This document shows positions 37,752-47,777 of a DNA stretch of 64,000 bases, in pieces; position 1 is the stretch's first letter, and the number at the start of each line of letters is the position of its first letter. The stretch is from Wolfiporia cocos (Eukaryota; Basidiomycota; Agaricomycetes; Polyporales; Phaeolaceae), in NCBI GenBank assembly GCA_029448655.1, contig JACCLO010000013.1:1674001-1738000 (forward strand). The letters run 5' to 3'. The translations under genes were made by a program, and so were the position numbers. The notes under the pieces were generated by a model that saw only the letters and a list, made by a program, of their open reading frames with translations, was not told where the DNA came from and ran no database searches.

Positions 37752-39897
37752 AGTAGCATACTCCTCTACTCCCGCTGCCTTTGTGTAGCCAATGTTGTGC
37801 AGTGCAAACCTATGAATATCGTTACTAGAGGGCCGGCGACGCAGCCGTGTCTTCGAAAGTGACTACCTTGCCAGTTATCAGTGCGCGATATTCATCAGCA
37901 AAACGCGAGACGACTTACCAGTGCTGGAGGTGATTTATCTGTGCTGGAAGTACTTGCCAATCGAGGAAGGATCTGATCTCTGTAGATAAGCACTGATAAG
38001 ATTGACAGGATAGTGGCATTCAATCACCACTCTGAAGGTATCTTATCAGCATCAGTCAAACTCAACGTGTGACTGGGAAATTAATCACCAGACTGGTAAA
38101 CTAATCATCAGACTGGTATAGAATTGTGGTTTGGTAGTCAGGCTGGCATATGAATTGCAAGGAGCAGTTGCAGCTTACCTATGTAGATATACTGTAACCT
38201 GTGGCATATGCCACACAATGTGGCGCACACCTAGAGGCCTCGGAACCATCATGTAGAATTACGATGTGTAAAATAAACTAGCTTAATTACCTGTGGCTTC
38301 ACCACAATTTTGTACTTTAGGAGTTATTGTTTATCTCTGCCCACTCAGCCACTCCTCCACCTCGCTGACGCTCGGCCTCGTCGTCGCTTCACTTGTAACA
38401 CCTTTGCAACCGGCATGCGCGCCTTGCAGGCGCTGGGCATGGGAATCCGCTGGCCAACTTCCCGGGTCGGTGGCACGAGCCCTATGGGACGACGGACAGC
38501 ACGTGGCACACGTGGAAAAGCACATGGCAGTTCCCACGCAATCCACGGCCCTTTAGTACTTAGATGGCATACATAATGTTAGGAATGCTATATTATATTA
38601 CAGCATGCACAATATAGCACGAGGATATTGTAACAAGACAATGCATTGCAGAAGCCTTGGAGATTTGGAATTCTAGTAGCAGGGCCCTCACGAAGCATCC
38701 AGATGAGGCGGCAAGATGGTGTTCAAGTGGTTGCACATTAATGATGTCATATTGGACCCGTGACGTGAACTTGCAGCAGCCACTGAGCTTTTATGGTAAC
38801 TTCATTACCCAATCGAGTGATAGTACCGCAGTCATCCTTCAATCACTAGTTCTGTCATATTTTGGTCGGCTCTTCAATGTGTCACTCTTATCTACTGGCT
38901 CTCGTCAACATGCTCTCGTTTATCTTTTCCCCTGCACTTTCTCTCAGTAAATTATGGGTAGGCATCCGCTTGTGAGGCTACGTGCTCCATTTCAGACTTC
39001 GTCTGGATAGGTTCAAGTGCACGGTGTAGGTACGTACAATTCCCTTCTATGCTAACGGTGACTCATCTGCCCATACCGCCCCAATTATCATTTCGAAATT
39101 CATGGGAAGGCACCCGCTCATGAGGCTACGCGCTCCCTTTCGGACTCCAGGGACTTCGTCTGGATGGGTTACAAACACACAGTGTAGGTACGTACAATCC
39201 GTCCCATTTTATACTAACGGTGACTCATCTGCCTGTACAGCCCCAATTATCAGCCCCCTGACTCCCACTGCACCTGCCATTTCTGCCTTGGTGCACTATT
39301 GACTCTGATTGATGTGCGACTCCGATCACACCATCACGCAGAGCGCATTGACTTCCTTGTCCTGCTTTTGCAGGTCCATGCTGCCTCACTTCTCCCTGAC
39401 ACCCCTTCATGCTCACACAGGTGACACTCCTCCATGCCACTGTAATGACCATGGACACTCCCATCATGCCTCTGTGACCATCATGGACGCTCCCTGCCCA
39501 TCGACAAGGACCTCCTCCACTACCCGCATGGCACTGTCAGGACCCGTCAACCCCGTTGTCCTCCTCATCACCGCCCCCACGTTCACTTCCACCCTTGCCC
39601 TGCCCATCAGTCACTGCATGCTGCATCACCGTCCTTGTCATCGCCACCCTTGTCATTGCTGCCACCACGATGTGCGTTGGTTCCCTGTGCACCCTCCGCT
39701 GCTGCCCGTGATGTCATGCGACATCTCCGCCGCATCCACTGATGTCACCTGTGGTGTGTTACATATGAATAGCCACCCGCTCTCGCTGTATGTGCCAGCA
39801 GTCGCTGCATGCTGCTGCCGCTTTGTGTCTGCATGTCCCGCCGCTGCTCTTGGATCAGTAAGTCCTGTGCAATCTTTTCCATTTAGGCAGCAGTCTG
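37752..39897. other. Gene-poor stretch with tandem duplication
   Basis: Two tandem copies of a segment of about 150 bp lie at 38954-39091 and 39103-39254. Each contains GTAGGTACGTACAAT and CTAACGGTGACTCATCTGCC. A 243-residue plus frame at 39309-40040 is Cys/His/Pro-rich and runs into the solo LTR, so it is not a gene as it stands. Short CAGACTGGTA repeats occur near 38090-38120. Confidence 0.45.
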
Positions 39898-39902
39898 ATA
39901 AC

Positions 39903-40610
39903 TGTTACGGTTATTTCGATTTTTCGAATGCTGACAGAACTCACCACTGGGTGAATATGGTACAGGGACTTGTTGCGCAACCAACCCCCCTGGCTACTCG
40001 TGACTCCACTGGGTGCATCCCCAGTTGTACTAGCATATAGGGCATGTTTTACCTCTGACAGATCCAACTCTGTCACTGTTTCATTGGCATCATTTAACTA
40101 GCTGACAGATGGCGTTCAACCGCCATCATCATTCCTATCTATCATTTCGGATATATCACTACATACTCATCAAATGTTTGGTACTATAGCATAGATAGCA
40201 GCGGTGACATCTGGAATGGACTTGACCCCTAAAACCTAACGTAGTATATAAGCTCATGTACTTACTGTCGAGGCTCTTCAGCTCGACCTTGTTGCACAAA
40301 CAAGAAGTCTTATACTTGTTCTCAAATGTAGGAAACTACGCTCAGTATTTCTCGAGCAACCGAACGACTAAGTCCTCGAAGTGCACATTGACTTCTCGGA
40401 CTTAGGCGAGTCTTATATTCTATCCGACTCGCACCTGAACAGATTATATCCTCTAACGTGTATTGGATATTACGCGATCTCCTAGAAACTTCATCTAGGG
40501 CTTGAAGGCATCTAACGAGTATTTGCCTTGCATACGGCGATGTGCCTACGTGCAGAAGAACGATCTATATTCGTGACTCGAATATACGAACGGGTATTCG
40601 ACCTGTAACA
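39903..40610. repeat. Solo LTR, family L2, copy 1
   Basis: A 708-bp unit starting TGTTACGG and ending CTGTAACA with a perfect 5-bp duplication ATAAC (39898-39902 and 40611-40615). It is the same length as, and clearly homologous to, the copy inside the gypsy element (44808-45515). Confidence 0.85.
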
Positions 40611-40615
40611 ATAAC

Positions 40616-41199
40616 TCACAGATGCTGCCTTTGCTTCGGCTAACCAGCCACGGACTTCCCGTTGCATCTTTGGGATATGCATCCAATCCTCAATCTTTTA
40701 ATTACTAACCTGCCCTGTGTAGGAACTGTGTGTTGTGCTACATGTACCGGCCACTCCATACTGGCTCCTTAACGTGCGCTGGCACCGCCCTGCTTCTATT
40801 CCCCGAATATCCAGCGCTTTCACTCTTTCTGTGCCATTCGTAGTACTTATTATGTAATCACGCACAATAAATAAATTCTGATGTACCTCAAGTGCCCCGG
40901 ATATATCATCAGTCTGGGCAATTTGTCCCAATATAATGTCTGAGTGAACACTGTCTGCCCCATGGTAGATCAGCAGGCCTGGCAACTGGTGGCTCTTTCA
41001 CCAGATGCCTCTACGAGTTTTCAAGTATTCACCAGATGCCACCTGTGACTTTGCAACTATTTACCAGATGCCCCGATATTTTCCAAGGTGTCAAAATACA
41101 AAACATATTTTATCGGCCTAAACCAGTCTGACAACGTTTACCAGTCTGACAATGCTTATCTATGCTTATCTACTATTTCGCCTTTTGCGGATGTTGCAT
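40616..41199. other. Spacer with short CACCAGATGCC repeats
   Basis: No gene. The word ACCAGATGCC recurs at about 40999, 41030 and 41062. Nothing else stands out. Confidence 0.4.
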
Positions 41200-41201
41200 T
41201 A

Positions 41202-42520
41202 CAGTCGTTCCCGAAAATAATGTCAAAGTCACGTTTTTTTTGCGCGTCGTCTCGACACGCCAAAGTTCCGAGCCATCTTCCGAGCCATCTTCCGACTCGT
41301 AAGCGCACCTGTATGCCAACGTTTCGAGCCTTTCTCTTGAGTTCAAACATGTCGCATTTTCCACAGGGCTTATTGCAGTGCAATTTGGAATGTGATGATA
41401 TCATAATATAAGCCAGTCAAAACAGGAATTTGTCGGGATGGGCATTGGGATGTTTTCGTACAAAAGATAAATAGAGTTCATTACAGCCCGGGTGCTAATA
41501 TGCTAATATGAACGCGATCACGCCACGGCGATGATGGCTTGACGATGCGGCCGAAGCCCTCGGAGATGTGCTCCCAATGGTAGACTAGCGGGAGATGATT
41601 AGAATCTCACAAATACCATGTTGGACCCAAAAGGGACTTCAGTCAATTATCTTAATCTGCCAACTGCCCTTCGCTTAAGAAATCACAGTTGTGAGCTAGG
41701 TTTGCACGCAGATTAATCTGCTAACTGCGGCAGATTAATCTACTGTGACAATAAAATGGCACATCCCGGATTTGAACCAAGGACCTCAGCGCAGATGAGA
41801 ATAACAGCATCACAGCGTAATTAGCCGACTGAGCCATTGTGGCAACAGGTACCATTGATCAATTAAAATATAAATAACACAAATTTTACACACAATTTTC
41901 GCATATCATCAAAGCAACTAACTGCTCCAACAAGCATACAGAAATCAATGATAGTGGTAGCTTGATTTACCATGCTTGACCTGGAGCAACTCACCATGGG
42001 AAAGCTGAATACACTGGAATCACAGGTCTTTAGAGGCAGATTCATTTGTATTTGTGTTATGGAAGATGTTAAACTGCAAAAATGAAGTTTACAAAATACT
42101 CTATATATTGCTTAAAATGGGGGCAACACCGGTTGCACCGTAGCTCAGTTGGCTAATTACGCTGCGATGCTGTTATTCTCATCTGCGCTAAGGTCCTTGG
42201 TTCGAATCCGGGATGTACCATTTTATTGTCACAGTAGATTAATCTGCGTGCAAACCTAGCTTGCAACTGCGATTTCTTAAGCGAAGGGCAGTTGGCAGAT
42301 TAAGATAATTGACTGAAACTCTACGACCCAACTGCTTGCCATGGACGAAGAGTACACAGTTTCATATCTTTGTTGATTCTTCTATTACCCCTAGCTGCAG
42401 AAAACAGTGCAGTACACAAATGCAAGTAGGTGCGCTTATGGGCGCTTACGCGTACGAGTCGGAAGCGTCGAGACGACGCGCAAAAAAAGGTGACTTTGAC
42501 ATTATTTTCGGGAACGACTG
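41202..42520. mobile_element. TA-flanked, CAGT-ended element with inserted foldback element
   Basis: Inverted ends of about 30 bp beginning CAGTCGTTCCCGAAAATAAT lie between TA dinucleotides (41200-41201 and 42521-42522). The end sequence differs from that of 29826-31329, so it is a second Tc1/mariner-type (pogo-like) family. The core without the foldback insert is about 620 bp and non-coding. Confidence 0.78.
41631..42324 (+). mobile_element. tRNA-bearing foldback element, copy 3
   Basis: A 694-bp copy with a perfect 7-bp duplication GACCCAA (41624-41630 and 42325-42331). The right arm has A box TAGCTCAGTTGG (42141-42152) and B box GGTTCGAATCC (42199-42209), 47 bp apart from A end to B start. 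The left arm holds the inverted version near 41760-41840. It is inserted in the TA-flanked element at 41202-42520. Confidence 0.87.
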
Positions 42521-42923
42521 TAAATCTTAGCATGTATTATAGGTCATGAAAGCTCGGGCATGGCCGGTGACGAAGCGAACAGACCATAGGTATTCGCGAT
42601 CGGTTCCTTGCAAGCAAAACAGTGACATTGCCGACCAATTGCTACAGCGATCTAACTCCATCAGCGATATGACATCCATTGTCGCGATGGTGCATAAGGA
42701 TTGTTCAGATGAACGTCAAAACTACTCCTGTGGCTTGCAGAGTACTCTCGTGGACCGTCAGTCCATTCCACTCCGGCTCGCCTGATGTTGACGTCCGCGT
42801 CGTCCATAATCAGCCCTCTGTGCCCTGCTCCTTAGCGATATCAGCCCAAGATCAATGAATCCAGACCTGCCCCGAGTGCACCGCAGTCATAATCACTGGC
42901 TATGACGAATTCTTCTCCCTGCA

Positions 42924-43510
42924 GTAAGGTAGGGGACGCTAGGAACGGGCACCTTTACATAATCCAATCACGTGACATTTCCCACGGTCAAATCCTGAGG
43001 GTTCTTCGTCGCCGTATGGTAATGTATTTCCGGAAGACATAGGGTAGGTGTAGCATGATTCAAATACAGTTTCTGTACTGCAATAATGCAGTTTAAAGCT
43101 AATCGAAAGGTGCTATTGCTGTCTGCGTATGTCACTGAAGTTTACATGTAAGCGCCCATCCCGGTCTGGGAACCAGGATGTTTAGACTTGCCTGATTTGT
43201 ACCATCACGTGATATAACCCTAGGCTAGGTGTGGCCAAATCCCAGTGCTTGCGGAATCAAAAATGCGCCAGGAGCCTCAAAATGTGCAGAAAAAGTCAGA
43301 ACTAAAAATTTCACTTTTTTGGAAATTGCTTGGTCAATTCTCAACATCTCAAGATTTTGCTCAATAGGATTGAAAGAGGACGTCCTTTCCCATCATTCCT
43401 ATTGAGAAAATCCACAAAACGTTGCCCGTGGTCAATGTTATTAGGGTGGTTGGTATCGGTAGCGCCTTGATTATGTAAGGGGTGCCCGTTCCTGGCGTCC
43501 TCTACCTTAC
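42924..43510. mobile_element. Inverted-repeat element of about 590 bp
   Basis: About 40-bp inverted ends: GTAAGGTAGGGGACG at 42924 and its complement ending 43510, including GGAACGGGCACC and TTACATAAT words. The interior is AT-rich and non-coding. I could not find a clear target duplication, so the superfamily is open. Confidence 0.55.
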
Positions 43511-43756
43511 CCTTACCCAAGGAAGACTTTCCTGATCACAGACGGCTCTAGGGCCTCGTCACGCTTTCACGTTGTACATTGCATATCACTTCATGACCTG
43601 CACTGTTCTGATGGTGGATCAACCCACGATTGACGCATTCTCTTATGCAGAGGAATATATTTACGGCTCGCGCAGCAAGGCAGATCCCTCGTATACGAAA
43701 GCCCTTGAGCAGTGGTAACGGAGATAACGTACGTATTGAGGCCAAAGATCAGAATC

Positions 43757-44271
43757 CTATATTGCTATGTTGAGATTCTCAATGGTAACATTCCATCCTT
43801 CTCGAGGGAACCCAGGCGCTGCGCCCGTACTCCCGTCCCATCCGGCAGCCATCGTTGCAATAGCATATAGCAGCCCTCCAGAGCCCGGAAAATAAGGTGT
43901 TGGGACCTGAGCTCCCCCAAAGGCATCCCAGCATCATCAAATTCGAAGTATTGATATAATAGCCACCCCACTGCTTGTTCTTGGTTACCGTTGCGTGCCG
44001 CAGACATTGCAAGCATCGGAAAGTCCCATCTATCAATCCGGATTAACGACCTTTCTTTTCACCAAAAACGGCTACACTCACCCCCAAAGATTGCTTATAT
44101 TCCACGACGTCCACACCTTCTCCGCCGTCGCGTATGCGATGGGGATGCTCAGATTGGCTGTAGGCGGCAACCATCCGTATAGCCCAACAAGCGCCGGATG
44201 ACTGTTCGTATATGCATCGTCCGTCCAGAAATCGCTTTCGATCCCCTCGTATACTGCATATAACCCGTTTT
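43757..44271 (-). pseudogene. Six-hairpin glycosidase-like gene, 3' part
   Basis: The downstream half of the gene split by the gypsy element. From 44271 the minus strand reads GLYAVYEGIESDFWTDDAY, then GLYGWLPP and AYATAEKVWTSWNISNLWG. An intron (GTGAGT to GATAG, about 44031-44082) follows, then DFPMLAMSAARNGN and YQYFEFDDAGMP. A one-base deletion then shifts the frame, and the expected VPTPYFPGSGGLLYAIATMAAGWDG runs in a different frame to a TAG at 43757-43759. The gene is therefore broken both by the insertion and by the frameshift. It belongs with 53166-54950. Confidence 0.75.
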
Positions 44272-44642
44272 TGACACAAGCGCTATCTCAAGCAACTACT
44301 CAGGGGAATATTACTCGCGTGGAAGCGTATTCCTAGTCTGAGGCTACTCAAGGCAACAAAGGCCAAGACGAGTCTGGGGTGCTCCCTGCTCGTCTGGCTG
44401 GTATATATGCTCGTAGGCTGTTTGTACATGTTTGGCTACTATATAGCATTACGTAAGCTGATAGACCGTTTAGAGTATGGTAAACCCTATCGTAGGTGTA
44501 GAGCCACAACAAGGGTGTCCGGGGTCTGTGTATGCACGTGTGGGGTGTTCGGGGTCCTTGCACGTGATGCATAGGTGGGCGCTTAGATAAGATAAGGGTT
44601 GTTTCTAGTCGCAAGCTAGTTGGAGAAAATCGGCTTGTGACA
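44272..44642 (-). repeat. 3' LTR of the gypsy element
   Basis: A 371-bp LTR with TG/CA ends (TGACAC on the plus side, TGTGACA at the other end). I saw no difference from 52795-53165. Confidence 0.93.
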
Positions 44643-44646
44643 GTAC

Positions 44647-44656
44647 CCCCTCTTCT
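44647..44656 (-). other. Polypurine tract
   Basis: On the element's coding strand, GAAGAGGGGG lies four bases before the 3' LTR, the position of the plus-strand primer of LTR elements. Confidence 0.75.
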
Positions 44657-44807
44657 AGCTGCGTGTCCCCACGCCCAGCAATCACTTTGTACATAGTTTG
44701 GTCAACGTGGCACGGGTGGTCTACGGTTTTGGTGCATATGTGCGGGTGCGCCAGTTGGAGAGTGTTTAAGACCGGGTAGATCCAGTATCCTATTGATTCA
44801 GGTATAG

Positions 44808-45515
44808 TGTTACGGTTATTCTGATTTTTCGAACATCCGCAGAACTCACCACTGGTCGAATACGATACAGGGACTTGTTGCGCAACCAACTCCCCTGGCT
44901 ACTCGTGACTCTACTGGGCGCATCCCCAGTTGTACTAGTCTATAGGGCGCGTTTCATCGCTGGCAGATCCAACTCTGCCACCGTTTCATGTTCATCGTTT
45001 ATTAGCTGATAGATGGCGTTCAACCGCCATCATTCCTATCTATCGTCTCGGATATATCACTCCATACTTATCAAACGTTTGGTACTATAGCGTAGGTAGT
45101 AGCGGTGACATCTGGGACAGGCTTGACCCCGAAAACTAACGTAGTATATAAATTCGTGTACTTACTGTCGAGGCTCTTCAGCTCGACCTTGTTGTATAAA
45201 CAAGAAGTCTTATACTCGTTCTCAAACGTAGGAAACTACGCTCAGTATTTTTCACTCGAGCCACCGAACAACTAAGTCCTCGAAGTGCACACTGACTTCT
45301 CGGACTTAGGCGAGTCTTATATTCTATTTGGCTCGCACTTGAACAAGATTATATCCTCTAACGCGTATTGGATATTAACCGATCTCCTAAGGACTTCACT
45401 TAGGACCCGAAGGCATCTAACGAGTATTTGCCTTGCATACGGCAAAGAGCCTACGTGCAGAAGAACGATCTATATTCACGACCTGAATATACGAACGGGT
45501 ATTCGACCCGTAACA
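44808..45515. repeat. Solo LTR, family L2, copy 2, nested in the gypsy pol region
   Basis: A 708-bp unit from TGTTACGG to CCGTAACA with a perfect 5-bp duplication TATAG (44803-44807 and 45516-45520). It interrupts the 3' end of the polyprotein frame. With one duplication and the LTR set aside, the frame runs on in phase into a further segment of about 60 codons before the polypurine tract. Confidence 0.88.
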
Positions 45516-47777
45516 TATAGTGGATTCTATCGGTGTTCCAACGCGTATTCCGTATTGCATAACCCGTGTTCGTGGATCGCAGAACCAGAAGTTACGAGCG
45601 ACGAGCTTCTTTTCGTAGGCGTAGAATGGTATGCTGCCTTTGACTAGAAGTGTAGTGTCTATGTCGTCGTATATAATGAACTCCTTCGGGTTCTCCCTAA
45701 GTCCCATTTCCTGAGCTTTTCGTTCGAAGTCCTCCCACTCTGGGTCCCATTTGGTGTTAGAGTGGTCCCAGCCAGTGTTTCTGTTTTTCCACTGGTTACC
45801 TGGGGCGGATGGTCTTGCTTCGAAGAATTTTGTAACGAGCTCTTGGTAATGGTTCAGTCCACGCTTTCGTTCCCATGTTTTAGTCCCGTCAGACCACTCG
45901 ACTTCTAGCTCGACTCGCCCTCGGTCTTCCCTGGATTCGAGGATCCTGAGAGGCCTGCGAGCGTCATTGCTTTCCGTCACTTTACTGTGATCTTGATTGG
46001 GGAAGGCAGGCGGTGTGTATGGTAGGAGTAAGACCTCGTTGAATACTGGGTATATCCCGCGCATGTCTGCGGGGAGGTCTAGTTCGTATGCTCCGTGCCC
46101 GACCTTCTTGGTGACCTTGTATGGTCCAAACCGCTTGGAGTCCAGCTTCTTGGTTGGGTGGCCCATGTTTATGTTTTGGCCGTCGACCCAAACCAAGTCG
46201 CCTTCAGAGTACGATAGTGGCGATGCCCGTTTCCTATCGTAGTACTCTTTCATGCGTAGCTTAGCTTTCTCCAGGTTTTGTGAAGCAAGTTTGGATATGG
46301 TGTGCATGTGTTCGACCCAATCCCGTGCTACCCCCTCTTCTTGTTCCGGCGCCTCTACACCTGTGAAGGGGTGGTATCCGTGCGTAAGGTAAAAGGGACT
46401 GTATCCCGTGCTACTGTGTACGTGTGTTTTGTACGCAAAGCTTGCCAGCGGGAGTAAGTCCGGCCAGTTCGTATGAGTATCGTTAATAAATAACCTAAGG
46501 TAGACCTCGAGTTCCTGGTTCATACGTTCCGTCTGCCCGTCTGTTTGTGGGTGGAACGCGGTACTCGGGTTTCCCTGTATGCCTAATCTACGATATACGT
46601 CCTTGATGAATTCTGCTACAAACTGAGGTCCTCTGTCGCTAAATACTTTTTTAGGTAGTCCGTGTTGTGTATATACTTTGTCTATAAATATGTTGGCCCA
46701 TCCTTCGGCCGATAGTTTAGTCGTTGTTGGTACAGCTATATAGTCCTTGGACTTCATATCTACTACTACAATGATGGCGTCGCGACCCTTGGAAGTGGGG
46801 AGTCCCGTGATCATATCGACGGAAATGTTCTCCCAGTTGTGTGCTGGAGTCGGGTTTGGGTTGAGTGGGGCCGCACGTTTGGATCGGTCCGGCTTAGCGG
46901 CCTGGCACTTGATACAAGCCTTGACGTACTGGCGGATGTCTGAGCGCATCTTTGGCCACCAGTAGTGTCGGTGTATGGCAGTATACGTGTTTTCGGTGCC
47001 AGGGTGTCCCGCTGAGACGGTGTCGTGGAACGAAGAAATGATTTTTCCGATTAATTCTTCGTCCCGAGGGATAATTAACCTCCCCCTCCTATATCGCAGA
47101 CCGTCCTCGGTCGTTTCCCCTACTTCTACTCCTTCCTTTCCATCGTAGAGAGCGGCTTCCGCTTTGACCCTTTCTTTTACTTCATCGTGGGTGATACCCT
47201 TGACTACAGTATAGAATGAGGATCGCAGCCTTTCTGCGCTATCTTGGACGAAGAGGTGTGGCTTCAGGACGACTTGCCCTTCGAGGTGATCTTTGTCATT
47301 TCCGTGATCACTTCTTCGGGAAAGCCCATCGGCCCTTCCATTGGTCTTCCCGGGGATGTGCACGAGTTGTAGGTCATACTCGGCGAGTTCCGTCATCCAC
47401 CGGGCTTGTCGCGGATTAATTTTCTGCGGGGTCTTAAAGTATTCTAGGTTCTTATGGTCCGTTAGTACTTCTACAGGGTGTTTGCCACCCATTACGAAAT
47501 GCCGCCATTCATCGAGTGCGCGCATGATGGCGAGGAGTTCTCTGTCGTAGATCTCGTAGTTCCGTTCTGCCGGTAGCATCGTCTTACTTTGGTAGGCGAT
47601 GGGTTTCCAGACGCCGTCCTGTTTCTGCATGAGGCAGGCTCCCGTTGCGAAGTCCGATGAATCTGCCTCGATGCGGAAAGGGTCGTCGTCGTTTGGTATC
47701 CCTAACACGGGTGCTTCGATAAATATTTTCTTTAACTTATCGAAACACTCTTGTTCCGCCGTACCCCACTGTGCCAA
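45417..47777 (-). CDS. Gypsy pol: RNase H, integrase, chromodomain-like tail
   Basis: A 786-codon frame. RNase H occupies about residues 30-155 (acidic Asp in EADSSDF, LTDHKN and RADGLSR). The integrase zinc finger is near 251-291 (His251, His258, paired Cys288 and Cys291). The catalytic triad is Asp321, Asp381 (FSDRGPQF) and Glu417 (DGQTER), 35 residues between the last two. GPY lies near 551, and residues 608-655 (RILESREDRGRVELEVEW) resemble a chromodomain. The last about 35 residues are read from the nested solo LTR and are not native. The frame begins just after a two-base insertion that separates it from the reverse transcriptase frame. The listed Met is only the first in the open frame; the protein would normally be part of a Gag-Pol precursor. 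Confidence 0.9.
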   Translation of the reverse strand: MAQWGTAEQECFDKLKKIFIEAPVLGIPNDDDPFRIEADSSDFATGACLMQKQDGVWKPIAYQSKTMLPAERNYEIYDRELLAIMRALDEWRHFVMGGKHPVEVLTDHKNLEYFKTPQKINPRQARWMTELAEYDLQLVHIPGKTNGRADGLSRRSDHGNDKDHLEGQVVLKPHLFVQDSAERLRSSFYTVVKGITHDEVKERVKAEAALYDGKEGVEVGETTEDGLRYRRGRLIIPRDEELIGKIISSFHDTVSAGHPGTENTYTAIHRHYWWPKMRSDIRQYVKACIKCQAAKPDRSKRAAPLNPNPTPAHNWENISVDMITGLPTSKGRDAIIVVVDMKSKDYIAVPTTTKLSAEGWANIFIDKVYTQHGLPKKVFSDRGPQFVAEFIKDVYRRLGIQGNPSTAFHPQTDGQTERMNQELEVYLRLFINDTHTNWPDLLPLASFAYKTHVHSSTGYSPFYLTHGYHPFTGVEAPEQEEGVARDWVEHMHTISKLASQNLEKAKLRMKEYYDRKRASPLSYSEGDLVWVDGQNINMGHPTKKLDSKRFGPYKVTKKVGHGAYELDLPADMRGIYPVFNEVLLLPYTPPAFPNQDHSKVTESNDARRPLRILESREDRGRVELEVEWSDGTKTWERKRGLNHYQELVTKFFEARPSAPGNQWKNRNTGWDHSNTKWDPEWEDFERKAQEMGLRENPKEFIIYDDIDTTLLVKGSIPFYAYEKKLVARNFWFCDPRTRVMQYGIRVGTPIESTICYGSNTRSYIQVVNIDRSSARRLFAVCKANTR

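Noticed and set aside
39309..40040. A 243-residue Cys/His-rich protein
   Set aside because: The frame runs across the border of a solo LTR, and its composition reflects CT-rich repeated text with no domain.
42134..42222. A tRNA gene in the foldback right arm
   Set aside because: A and B boxes are perfect, but the acceptor ends do not pair well and the D and anticodon arms do not fold into a standard cloverleaf. It repeats in all copies as part of a mobile element.
47765..47777. Programmed frameshift between RT and RNase H
   Set aside because: No slippery heptamer is evident. An extra CA dinucleotide within a conserved W-QWG word accounts for the shift.
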